Source: Symbiodinium natans
Lineage: Eukaryota > Sar > Dinophyceae > Suessiales > Symbiodiniaceae
Direction: 5' to 3'
Assembly (NCBI GenBank): GCA_905221605.1
Contig: CAJNDS010002157.1
Location: 588,501 to 652,500 of the forward strand
Length of the DNA: 64,000 nt
Shown piece by piece: positions 25,001-37,000 of the stretch; the first letter of the stretch is position 1, and each line of letters begins with the position of its first letter. The translations under genes were made by a program, and so were the position numbers. A model generated the notes under the pieces. That model saw only the letters and a program-made list of their open reading frames with translations. It ran no database searches and was not told the origin of the DNA.

Positions 25001-28000
25001 TGCCCTGCAAAAAAACAGCGGTGTTAAGCAACTAGTGGGGCTTCTTGAAGGGTCACCGAAACTTTTTCCAGGTGCTTGAATTTCGGGCTGGATTTGAGGC
25101 ATACGATATAAGCCTTGTAAACGCTGCAAACTCTGAACCCCCCATACTCTCTGAATGGTATAGGGTTTAGGGTTTAGGGTTTAGGGTTTAGGGTTAGCTG
25201 CTATCACTAGCAGGATGACTTATAGGGCTCTTCATCATGGGGCAGGGAAGCTTCGGGAGCCTTAGGGAGTATTGTGGAGTATTGTTAGGGTTTTGGGGCG
25301 TGTTTAGGGTTTGGGTTTAGGGTTTAGGGTTTAGGGTTTAGGGTTTAGGGTTTAGGGTTTAGGGTTTAGGGTTTAGGGTTTAGGGTTTAGGGTTTAGGGT
25401 TTAGGTTAGGGTTTAGGGTTTAGGGTTTAGGGTTTAGGGTTTAGGGTTTAGGGTTTAGGGTTTAGGGTTTAGGGTTTAGGGTTTCGGGTTTAGGGTTTAG
25501 GGTTTAGGGTTTAGGGTTTAGGGTGTGGACTATTAGGGAACCTTGGGTTACACACACCCCTTGAATCGCCCGCCCTTACCTATAACTCACCAAGGGTTCC
25601 AAGTCAAGATGCTGGCGTTCCTGCCAATGAGCTCGTGACACCGTCCACCCAATTTCCGAAAGCAGCCACAAACCACACATAGTCCTCTTCTGCTTAGGGT
25701 TTAGGGTTTAGGGTTTAGGGTTTAGGGTTTAGGGTTCGGGGTTTAGGGTTTAGGGTTTAGGGTTTAGGGTTCAGGGTTCAGGGTGTAGGTCTTAGAGGGT
25801 CCTGTGGGAATGGGGATACGAGTTCAATTTGGGTTTAAAGGTTTAGGTCTTGGACTCTCACGCCCGCACGCAGGTAGGCTTTAGGGTTGAGGGTATAGGG
25901 CTTAGTAGACCTTATGCATTTCGGATCTCGCACTCGCACACGGCAGCGGCAGGCACGGAATGTGCATTTAGGGTTTTTGCGCTTTAAGTTCAGGGTGTAG
26001 GGTTCATGTTTTGGGGTCTTGAGCACCCTAAACCCTAAACCCTAAACCCTAAACCCTAAACCCTAAACGCCAAACCTAATTCTTTTGCTCAGCCTAGGAC
26101 TTCAAGCCGGCGTTGGGCGCATGTGGGGTTTTGCAGGCAGATGGACAATTCCAAAGCCAGGCACCAAGGAAGCCTTGTGAACCCCTAGGAGATCAGGAGC
26201 CCGGTATTTCAAACAGGAGTTTAGGGTTTAGGGTTTGGGGTTTAGGGTTTAGGGTCAGGGTTTAGGGTTTAGTTTAGGGTTTAGGGTTTAGGGTTTGGGG
26301 TTTACGGTTTAGGGTTTAGGGTTTGGGGTTTAGGGTTTAGGGTTTAGGATTCAGGGGGTATACAGCAACCACCAGGTGTCCGGGGGGAGCATGTTCCGCA
26401 AGTAGAACTGGCACATCATCCACATGCCGGAGTACTCCTGAGAGCCGAGGATGGAGCCCTAGACCCTGGCTTCCCACGGCAGCCGCCAGAACCCTCAAAC
26501 TTCCGGGAAACAGTTTAGGGTTTAGGGTTTAGGGTTTAGGGTTTAGGGTTTAGGAACTCTACTCAGATGTATACTTGCGGGCGTGTACACGGTAGGTGTG
26601 CTGTGCAGATGGATTCAAGATCAACAGTAGTAGCAAGTCTGAGGTACTTCTGCCCTGGCGTGGGGAACAAAATTTGTCTTCATACTTGTTTGGGAGTATC
26701 AGAAAGACAGCAGTACTATGTTTCATATCCTTAGATAAAACCTGTCATCGTCCTCATAGATGCCCCAGGAAGATACGGATGCAGAGGGTATCAGGGCCCA
26801 AGGGCCCCAATGACCACCGGGCTACCAAGCCTAATTTCCCGCAGTCATATTCTTGGTAGCCCAGTAACCACACCATAATTAGGGCATTTTTTTTTTTTTT
26901 TTTTGGGGGGGGGGGGGGGTTGGCTACTTTATATCTTAGCCGCCAAAAAAAACTGCCAAAAGAGTGCCACACCACCATGGGCTACCAAGCATAAGTCCCA
27001 AGACTCCGGAAGCACCATGAGGTTGACCTTCGAGTCGCGGGCGAGGACCTCCTGGAACAGTGGCTCACGAGGCATTTTCAGGAGTGATAGGGTTCTAGGG
27101 CCTCAGAGTTTTAGGGTTTTCAGGTTTTTGGGTTTAGGGTTTTAGGGTTTTGGGGTTCTAGGGTTGTGTGCTCATGAAGGCTGTGCCGCAGCTTTAGCTT
27201 TGCCTGGCGAATTTGGTGGCAGCGGAGAGCCCCCCCTCCCCCTCAACTTCAAACCCTAAACCTCATATACCCTATACATACCCCCATATACCCTAAATAC
27301 GGGCCTAAACCCTAAGCCCCTTTGAGCAAGGCTTGAGTTACATTTGGGATTTGGGCCCCACTTCTGCCTTTGAATTGCATGCCCTGGTGTACGTTTGGTG
27401 CGGCTGGAACTTGTCTGGCATGTCCTTTATGCATGGGGTTTTCCGAAATGAGGGGTACCGTACTGAGGTCCATATTCTGAAGGAATCCTAGTATTTGGGG
27501 ACTCTGTTAGGGGTCCCTTGTTTTCGTAAACCCCCAAACCCTAAACCCTAAACCCTAAACCCTTTTTTAAGACTGGAACTGAGGCCAGGGCAGCATCCAT
27601 CCATCCAGCTTAAACCCTAAACCCTAAACCCTAAACCCTAAACCCTAAACCCTAAACCCTAAACCCTAAACCCTAAACGCGCACCAGTCAACTCTGAACC
27701 CGCAACCCTGCGGAGTCCTCCGCTGTGCTGCTGGCGGTCTCCAGATTCTGCACATTTCTGTTGAGCAAGATCCTTGGGAGTAGGGTCTTTTAGGGTTTGT
27801 AGGGTTTTGGTTTAGGGTTTAGGGTTTAGGGTTTAGGGTTTAGGGTTCAGGGTTCAGGGTTCAGGGTTCAGGGTTTGGGGCCTAGGGTTTAGGCTTCGTT
27901 TCTTTTGTACGGAGGGCGCGGGGGCGGGGGGGCAAGCGACGCTTTGGGATTTCAGGCACAGGCTTCGGGTGCTAAAGCTGGAGGGTAAACTACTATATCC

Positions 28001-31000
28001 GTAAGAGCACCCAACAAACAGACATACATTTCCTCATGTGCGGGAAATATAGGGGTGCTCTCTGTTTCGGAGCATGGGACTCTGCCTTGGACCCTTAAGG
28101 TTGTACCCTTGGGTTTGGAGACCCTGTTTAAGGATCCCGAAGGGAATACCAGGGCCATGTTGGGAGTATATTCGGGGAACCTCTCAGGGAGGGGTTCCGA
28201 GTAGGACTCCCTTGATCGGAACAAACCCCCCTAAACTTAAACCCTAAACCCTAAACCCTAAACCCTAAACCCTAAACCCTAAACCCTAACCCGTAACCCC
28301 TAAACCCTAAACCCCAAACAAAACTGGACTCTGAATACCCATAGCTTTCTGACTCCAAAGGTGGTCGTGGGCCTTTGATATTCGGTGCAGGTGGGTAGGG
28401 TTTGGGGTTTGGCCAACGCAGTCCTTCATCAACCTTAGTTGTCCAGTAGCTAGGGGAGGATTATAAGAGGATTCTCTTACCCTTACAAGGTTAAAGGTCC
28501 CTGAACCCTAAACCCTAAACCCTAAACCCTAAACGCGCCCTAAATCCTAAACCCTGAACCCTGAACCCTGAACCCTGAACCCTGAACCCTGAACCCTAAA
28601 CCCTAAACCCTACCTACCCTACTACTAAGTTTAAGTCAAAAAGGTTAAAGGGCCTTCTCTGTGTCGCAAACGCCTCGGAAGAAACTTCCCTAAGCCGCCC
28701 CGAAGGTTTCCGTGGGCACGGTTCGCCCTAAGTCCTAAGCCCTGATAGTTTAAAGCCGGCTTTTTGGGGTTTGGGTTTAGAGTTTAGAGTTTAGGGTTTA
28801 GGGTTTAGGGTTTAGGGTTTAGGGTTTAGGGCTGCCTTCCACAAAGGCCTGGGCACGTCCAGTCATAGGTGCCAGCATCGATGTCCCACTGCAGAAGCTC
28901 GAGAAACGAGGCCTGTGCCCCCTAAATCCTAAACCGCAAATCCCCCTAAATCCCTAAACCCTGTAAACCCTAACAACACTAAACCCTAAATCCTAGCCCT
29001 AAACCCTAAACCCTAAACCCTAAATCCTTAAACCCGAAAGCCTCAACCCTAAATCCCCAGATCCTTTTTTTTTTTCCCATCTGGGCTGGGTGGGGAATGC
29101 CAGAATCCCTAAACCCTAAACCCTCCCAAAATCCCTAAACCCTGAGTCCCTAAATCCGTAAGAATCCCTAAGCCCTACACCAAAAATCACAGTTCAAAAG
29201 GTCGTTGAACGGGATGGGCCATGGGACGAGGCCCTGGAAAAAGGGCATCGTCCTACATCTGCGTGCGGGAAAGCAGGTTTACGGTTTAGGGTTTAGGGTT
29301 TAGGGTCTTGAAAGGTCCAGCCAATGGCCCGCCTATCGCAGACTTGGTAACCCAGTAACCATGTTATAATTAGGGCACCTTTGTTGGGGGGTTGGTTGCT
29401 TTAGGGAACCTTTAGCCAAAAAAAAGGGGCAAAAGGGTGCCACTGGCCTACCAAGCAGATGACGAAGCGCTAAGTCCGCGCCCTGAAGCTTTTGCCAGCT
29501 TCTGGCATCTAGTTTAACACCGCTGACTCGCTGACCCCAAACCCTACACCCTATAAACTGAACTCTAAACCCTAAACCCTAAACCCTAAGCCCTAAACCC
29601 CAATAAACCCTACCCAAAACTCTAAACCCTAAAGCCAATTAACACCCTAAAAGCCAGGCCTTGGCACCACCTGTGTAGACTGGGCCGTCCATGACCCCAA
29701 CGCGCTTGAAGCCGAACCTCTGGTGTTCCAATCTAGGGTTTCGGGTTTAGGGTTTAGGGTTTTGTCTCTTTAGGGGTTTGGGGGTTTAGGGTTTTGGGGG
29801 TTTGGGTTTTAGGGTTTTGGGGTTTAGAGTTGGGGGTTTAGGGTTTGGGGGTTTTAGGCTCTGGGCTCTGGGGCTTTGGGGCTTCCTGGCTGGTTCTCAG
29901 TCGCGAATGAAGGAATGAGGTACCCTATAAATCCCTTAAATGATATATACATATAGAGAGAGAGGGATATAAGGTACCTCATTCCCTCATACACTACTAA
30001 GAACCAGGGGGTTTTGTTCTCGTAGGGTCTAGGGTTTTGGGGTGTTTGGGATTTAGGGTCTTGGGTTTCTGGGGTTTGAGGCTCCGGGTCTTTTGGGCTT
30101 TTGGGTTTGAGGATTTGGGGTTTTTAGGCTCAAGAGGTTGGAGGTGTTTAGGGTTTAGGGTTTAGGCGGTTTAGGGTTTAGGCGGTTTAGGGTTTAGGGT
30201 TTAGAGTTCAGGGTTTAGGGTTTAGACTTTAAGGGTTTGTCGGGTTCGGGCAACGAGGCCACAAAGGAAAAACGAAGCAAGAGACAGGGATGTTTGAAAG
30301 CCCCAGCCCTTGAGGCCCACAACTTTTGGTACTTAGGTACTTGGGGTAGGATAGAGCCCTTCAGGCCAGGCTTGACACGGTTTCGGGTTTAGGGCTTAGG
30401 GTTTCAGGGTTTAGGTTTAGGGACAGGGTTTAGGGCATAGGGTATGGGATCATGGCACTTCAGCACTCCAAAATCCCCAGCTGCCTTGAAATGGCCCCTT
30501 TGCTGGGTTTAGGGCTCGGGGTTTAGGGTAGCCCTAAACCCCAAACCCTAGACCCCAAACCCAAACCCCAAACCCCAAACCCCAAACCCCAAACCCCAAA
30601 CCCCAAACCCCAAACCCCAAACCCCAAACCCCAAACCCCCAACCCTAAACCCTAAACCCTAAACCGTTCGGCTTTTAACCTGGGGGTTCCCAGTCTTCAA
30701 GGCGGAGGAGACAGGTTTAAGGGGTATAAGGAGGGACCCACAGAAGGGACCCCTAATCTTCTTCCCCTATATCACCTATATAGTCCCTACTTGGAGGGGT
30801 TTAGGGTTTAGGGCTTAGGGTTCATGGTACTTAGTAACCAAGTATCACTGTACTTATAACCCACTTACAAGCCCCTTAGGTGCCCTAACATGGCTATAAG
30901 TACACGTATACTAGTCACCCAGTACCATGAACCTCCAAGCATACCTAAGTAGCCGCTACATAACCCTAAACCCTAAACCCTAAACCCTAAACCCTAAACC

Positions 31001-34000
31001 CTAAACCCTAAACCCTAAACCCTAAATGTCCCTTATGAAGGGTCCCTCCTTGTAGTCCCTTGACAGGTGCGGAAACTTGACCAAGCGAGTCGCAACTTCA
31101 TAATCTCATACACCGGCCGGACCTCGCGAGTTGCGGAGGGGTGTTTAGGGTTTAGGGTTTGGGGTTTAGGGTTTCGGGTTTGGGGTTTAGGGTTTCGGGT
31201 TTGGGGTTTAGGGTTTAGGGTTTGGGTTTAGGGTTTGGGGTTTAGGGTTTAGGGTTTGGGGTTTCGGGTCTAGGGTTTCGGCTTTAGGGTTTCGGAACCC
31301 CCCACTTTCATGGCTTCCCCTACTACCCCCTCTCTACTACCCCCCCCCCCCCCTTCAAGGTTACCGCCCCACAATGAAGGCTACTTAGGGATAATTAAGC
31401 CTACATAAGGGTAGTATAGAGGGGGGTTGTAGGGAAACCCATGACACTTCTATAGGATCCATTCTGAATATGCCAACTGGCGGAGACTCTACGAGGGAGA
31501 ACTGCGGTTTAGGTATGGTTTCGGGGCTTGGGAAGGGATTTCAGACTGCAGCCGGCCCTCTCCCCTAAACTTCTAAACTCCTACTCCCCTAGACTCCTAA
31601 TCCCCTAAACCCCTAAACCCGAAACCCTACCTGGGACCCTATTTACTTACAGTTTAGTAGTAACTACCCTAAACTAGCAGGGATAAACCAAAAAAACTGC
31701 AGGTAAAGAGGCTCCCAGGTAAACCCAAAACTCAACCGTACATAACCCTAAACCCTACGCAACCTGAACCCTACACCCTAAACCCCAATCCCCTGAACCC
31801 TAGACTCTAGACCCAAAACCCTAAACCCTCCCCCCTGTTCAACCTTGCCCACCCTTAAACCCTAAACCCTAAACCCTAAACCCATGGCAGTCCTTGAAGC
31901 GATCTGAGGGTGTCATCCGCGTAAGGTACGGGTATCGCGTCCGGTCGCTGAGGCTCGGGTTTTCACACCCAGGTGACACCTGCCATGCAAGGGTGGGTTT
32001 GGGGTTTAGGGTTTCGGGTTTAGGGTTATAGTACCCCCCCTACTATCATCCCTACTAAGGCCTGCTAGTATAAGGGGGGACATCCCAAACCTGCACCCCC
32101 CTCAAAAAAAAAACCTGAACCGTAAACCCCTTTAAATAAGCCTAAACTCTAAACCCTGAACCCCTTTAAATTAAACCCTAAACTTTAAACGCTAAACCCT
32201 AAACCCTAAATCCTAAACCCTAAACCCCAAACCCTAAACCCTAAACCCCAAACTCTAAACCCTAACCCCTAGCCCGTGTGGCGTGCCGGAGCGCCTGCAG
32301 GACGTTGAAGAGGCGCGCGGCGTCGCTGACCGCTGCGCAGGCTTGACTGCACGCATCGCCAAGGATGGCGTGCTTCCTGAAGTTTAGACCCTAAACCCTA
32401 TAAACCCCAAACCCTAAACCCTAAACCCTAAAGCCTAAACCCTAAACCCTAAACCCTAAACCCTAAACCCTAAACCCTAAACCCTAAACCCTAACCCTAA
32501 ACCCTAAACCCACAAGTCCCGAGACTTCATGACTGCATTTCAGGAGGCATTCTGGGCTGAGTTTAAAGCATACTGCACCAAAAAGGCGCTACTTGGATTA
32601 GTTTCTGCAGAAGCCCCAACAAACTGTACACTTTCAGTTCTTTAGTTCTATAGGGGGTTATAGTATCCCCAAAAGTGTAAAGCTTACTTATTAAGCTACT
32701 AAGTTTATATAGGGTGGTGGCTGTAGGGTGGTGTGCAAACAGTGGATTCTTAAAGCCAGGCTTAGCGCGTCAAGGGTTGCAGGTTGTTCTTTGAGATGGT
32801 TTGAGTGTAGGAATCAGTATCCCTAAGCCCTAAACCCTTTTGCAGCAGGCTTGTGGGTTCTCGCCCTAAACCCTAAACCCTGCACCCTAAATCCTAAACC
32901 CTAAGCCCTAAGTTTCCAAGTACAAAGTCGCCGGGCAGCCCGATTTGTTCGCAGGCCCCTCGATATGATCTTTCTATCCGGTCTGACCCGTTCATGTTCC
33001 ACTTCTACTTCTTTGCTGAATCTTTACAGGCCTTTAACTACTGCTGACTAGTTCTCCGCAACGTCTCATCACAGCCTTTCCTAAACCCTAGACCCTATCT
33101 AAACGCTAAGCCCGAACCCGTCGAGTGCAGAGGCGTAAAAGCAACTGAAGGAGCCGCTCCTAGACTCCAATTCCCTGGGATGTTCCCCCCTATACTAACA
33201 GTCCTGACTTGGCTGACTTCTGAACGCCTCTTAAAGGTTCAACTTTTCGGCTCAGTTTTTTAGTTTCTACAAAAAACCAAAAGGTTAAAGTCCTAAGAGC
33301 CAGCCAGAAGAAAGCCAAGCTTAATAGGGACTGTAATAGGGGGTGCTATAGTCCCTATTAAGGACTGTTCGTATAAGGGGGAACATCCAACCATTAAACC
33401 CTACCCTAAACCCTAAGCCCTAAACCCTAAACCCTAAACCCTAACCCCTAACCCCTAAACCCTAACCCCTAAACCCCTAAACCCTAAACCCTAACCCATA
33501 GTCTAAGGGGGAACATCCCGACCAACTCCACATGAACAAGTTGTGGGTTGCCGGGGGGCAGGGACACCTTTTGGGGGTTTAATTCGGGTTTCGGGTTTGG
33601 GTTGGGGGTTTAGGGTTTAGGGTTCAGGGTTCAGGGTTTTAGGGTTTTAGGGTTTTAGGGTTTTAGGGTTTTAGGGTTTTAGGGTTTAGGGTCCACGTGC
33701 CATCTTGGAGGCCTAGTTCGTGCAAAGCGACGGGGGGGGGGGGGGGGGGGAAAAAATGAAGAGAAGCGCTGAAACAGACATGCCGCAAACTCCAGAAAGT
33801 TGGAACATGGTCTAAGCTTGGCTGCACTTAGGAGGGCAGTTATAAATTAAGTTTTTAGCTGCCTTACTAAGAAACCCAATAAAACCAAAAGGGCTAAGGA
33901 TCTAAGGCTACAGTAAAGCACCACAAAGTAAGGATGACTATGGAGCTGGCGTTCCCCTTTCGCATACCTTTTGCGGTATGGGGAGAAGGATGACCCAACT

Positions 34001-37000
34001 TTTTGGGAGTTTACTGCAGACGGTTTAGGGTTTAGGGTTTAGGGTTTAGGGTTTAGGGAGGGTAAGAAGTTGGGACAAGGACTTGAAACACCTGGACCTT
34101 GGATTTCGGTGTTTGGTCCTCAGGAATCGAAACCCTAAATCCTAAATCCTAAACCTCAAAACCCTGCACTGTATGGTCGAGAGTCTGAGGTCCACGAGTG
34201 AAGGCTTCGACTGTAGCCACTGTCCCCAGCGCCTGCGTCATGGAGACCCTTCATTTGGGGTTTGGGTTTAGGGTTTAGGGTTTAGGGTTTAGGGTTTAGG
34301 GTTTAGGGTTTAGGGTTTAGGGTTTAGGGTTTAGGGTTTAGGGTTTAGGGTTTAGGGGTTAGGGTTTAGGGTTTAGGGTGTAGGGGTACTTTCATGGGCC
34401 CTTAAAATGGTCCCTTACCTCCTTAACAGGGGTTCTGAAGTCTGGGCCCTTATTTTGTACGGGGTATACAGGGGTATACAAGGGGTATACCCCTTTTAAG
34501 GGCCCATACTAAGGGACCATGAAACTACGCTAAGGTTCATAGCATCGAGTGTTGGGGCCTATGCTGAGTTTCTGGTGCAGCTATATGTATGGATTCTAAG
34601 GCAATCTTCTTGGTAACGATTCAAACTCCTGTGGGCACGGGAGGCGGCAGGCTGCCTAGCAAGTACCCCAACATCTCCCGCCTCAGCCTTCTATAGAATC
34701 CTTACCAAAAAACAGAATCTGGGGGCCTTTGACCGATAGTCCTGCAAACGCCATCAAGAGCCCTAAACGTGATCTGCGAGGAACTTTGGCTGAGAGGAGT
34801 GGTTTCGGCAGCACAGTCAGTCTGAGCTGCAGTGGTTTAAAGTCTGGGTTCTAGGGTTTAGTTGCCCTAAACTAACCCTTAACCCTAAACCCTAAACCCT
34901 AAAACCTAAAACCTAAAACCTAAACACTAAACCCTAAACCCCCAAGAGGGCAGACAGCATAGGCCTACAACCCCCCCTCACCCATGCCTCGGCACAGCCC
35001 GAGTTTGTGAGGTGGACGTTGATGCGGTAGCCGGGCAGGAAGTTGCTGTCCTCGCATGATTTAGGGTTCAGGGCTCTGTTTTTTGGTGTTACATCTATAC
35101 GGGGGGCCCGAATATTTCGGGGACCATTATCTAGAGAACTGACCATCTGATGTTCGCATTTTATTACTGTCATTGGACAATGCATATAGGGTTCCTTAGA
35201 AATCTTGGTGGGTGTTTATAAACGTATAATAATGTCCCTAGGCCCCTAAAGCCTAAACCCTAAACCCTCAACCCTGAACCCTAAACCCTAAAAGTATGGA
35301 TCTAGACGCTCATTCGTACGTAGGGTTATGGTGTAAGCAACCTGGAAATCCCTAACCCCTTAACCCCTTAACCCCTTAACCCCTTAACCCCCTAACCCCC
35401 TAACCCCCTAAACCCTAAACCCTAAACCCTAGGAATGAAGATGAATCGAATGAAGAGTCATTTGGGTGCGAGGGTCACACACTCCACCTGACTCGAAACC
35501 CTCTGTAAAGGGGGAGGGGCGGGCGGGGGGGGGGGTGGGGGGGAGGGGGAGGAAAGTCCCTTAACGCCCTAAACTAGGATGGCCCTCAAAAATTTCTGAA
35601 AGAGATTTCTGGATTATCATCCTTTAAACGACAAATGTAAAACAACACAAGACACAACATATCCCAAGGTGGCCTACCTTCTAAAGGTCCACATATAAGG
35701 TGCTCCTCCGTTCCTCTTTGGGGGGGGGGGGGGGGGTGGGGGGACGTTTACTTCCCAGAGAGTTCTCGGATAAACCCAAAAATCTAAACTACTATTTGCC
35801 TAAGAACCCCCCAAACAATATGAGGGCAATATATGGATTATTGTTTTTTCTAATTTCCTGGGGGAGGGGGGGGTTGTTCTTAAGCAAAGAGTAGTAAACC
35901 CTAAGGTCTCTGCGGTCCTCAATCTCCTGAGCTGCCATAGCCAGAAGTGGCTCGGCCTGGGTCATCTTGTCACCAATGCTGCCGTGGTAGGGACCGATGA
36001 CCTGAGTTGAAAACGGCTCAAAAACCTGTTTCGGGGTTTACGTGATTCGCGTGCAGCGGTTCACTTGCGCAGCACCAGTGCCACAGAATTATGACGTCTC
36101 CCTCTGCTTTCTACAAGGCGCAGCCCAGCCGTGCTTGGGCAACTGAGAAGAACCACTACCATATTCTTCGCACTAAAGCCACAATGCATGCCGAGGTATT
36201 CTTTCACGGTCCTGTCCCTACTACGTTGAAGAACAGATCTGCGGATGAGGGCTGTCTACTGAGACTCAGAGTTCATAGTTCACCCAGCTGCTGCGATGTT
36301 GATGTCCTGAACGCTCACCCGGTTCGGGCTGCTGACCACATCGATGGTGCAGTTGCCATCTTTGTGGTATCCTGAGAAGCTTGAGAGCTTGGCATGTTCC
36401 CAACCCAAAGCCCTAAACGGCCCCTATCTTTAACCGTAAACCCTAAACCCTAAAACAGCCCTAAACCTTGTTCTGCACCTCCCACGTCTACATACAAAAT
36501 TGACCTGATGCCTTGCGCCACCTTCTGAGCCCAAAACCCTTTTCGGGTTTAGGGTTTAGGGTTTAGGGTTAAACAAAAAGTACCGAAGCCCAACGAAGCT
36601 ACCACCTTTCATCATCTAGGCCGTACATATGATTCAAACACCCTACGCAAAGGCCGCTAGAATGCCCAGAAACTCTCTTGCGTCCAGCTTGCAAACCCTA
36701 AACCCTAAACCCTAAGCCCTCTTTTGGCCACTGGACTGCAAAGCTAAGCCCTAAACCCTAAGCCCTAAGCCCTAAGCCCTAAGCCCTAAGCCCTAAGCCC
36801 TAAGCCCTAAACCCTAAACCCTAAACCCTAAACCCTAAACCCTAAACCCTACCTTTTTTCGAGGAGGGACTGCGGGGCAGAGCCAAAAGCCCTAAACCCT
36901 GAACCTGTCTCCCTGCATGGACTCAACGAACACCCCAACACCCTGAAGGTTCCATCTGTAATCCTGAAACCAACAGGGTTTAGGGTTTAGGATTTAGGGA

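Noticed and set aside
36091-36375. 94-aa plus-strand ORF
   Set aside because: It overlaps the gene A exon at 36319-36371 in antisense and has no motif.
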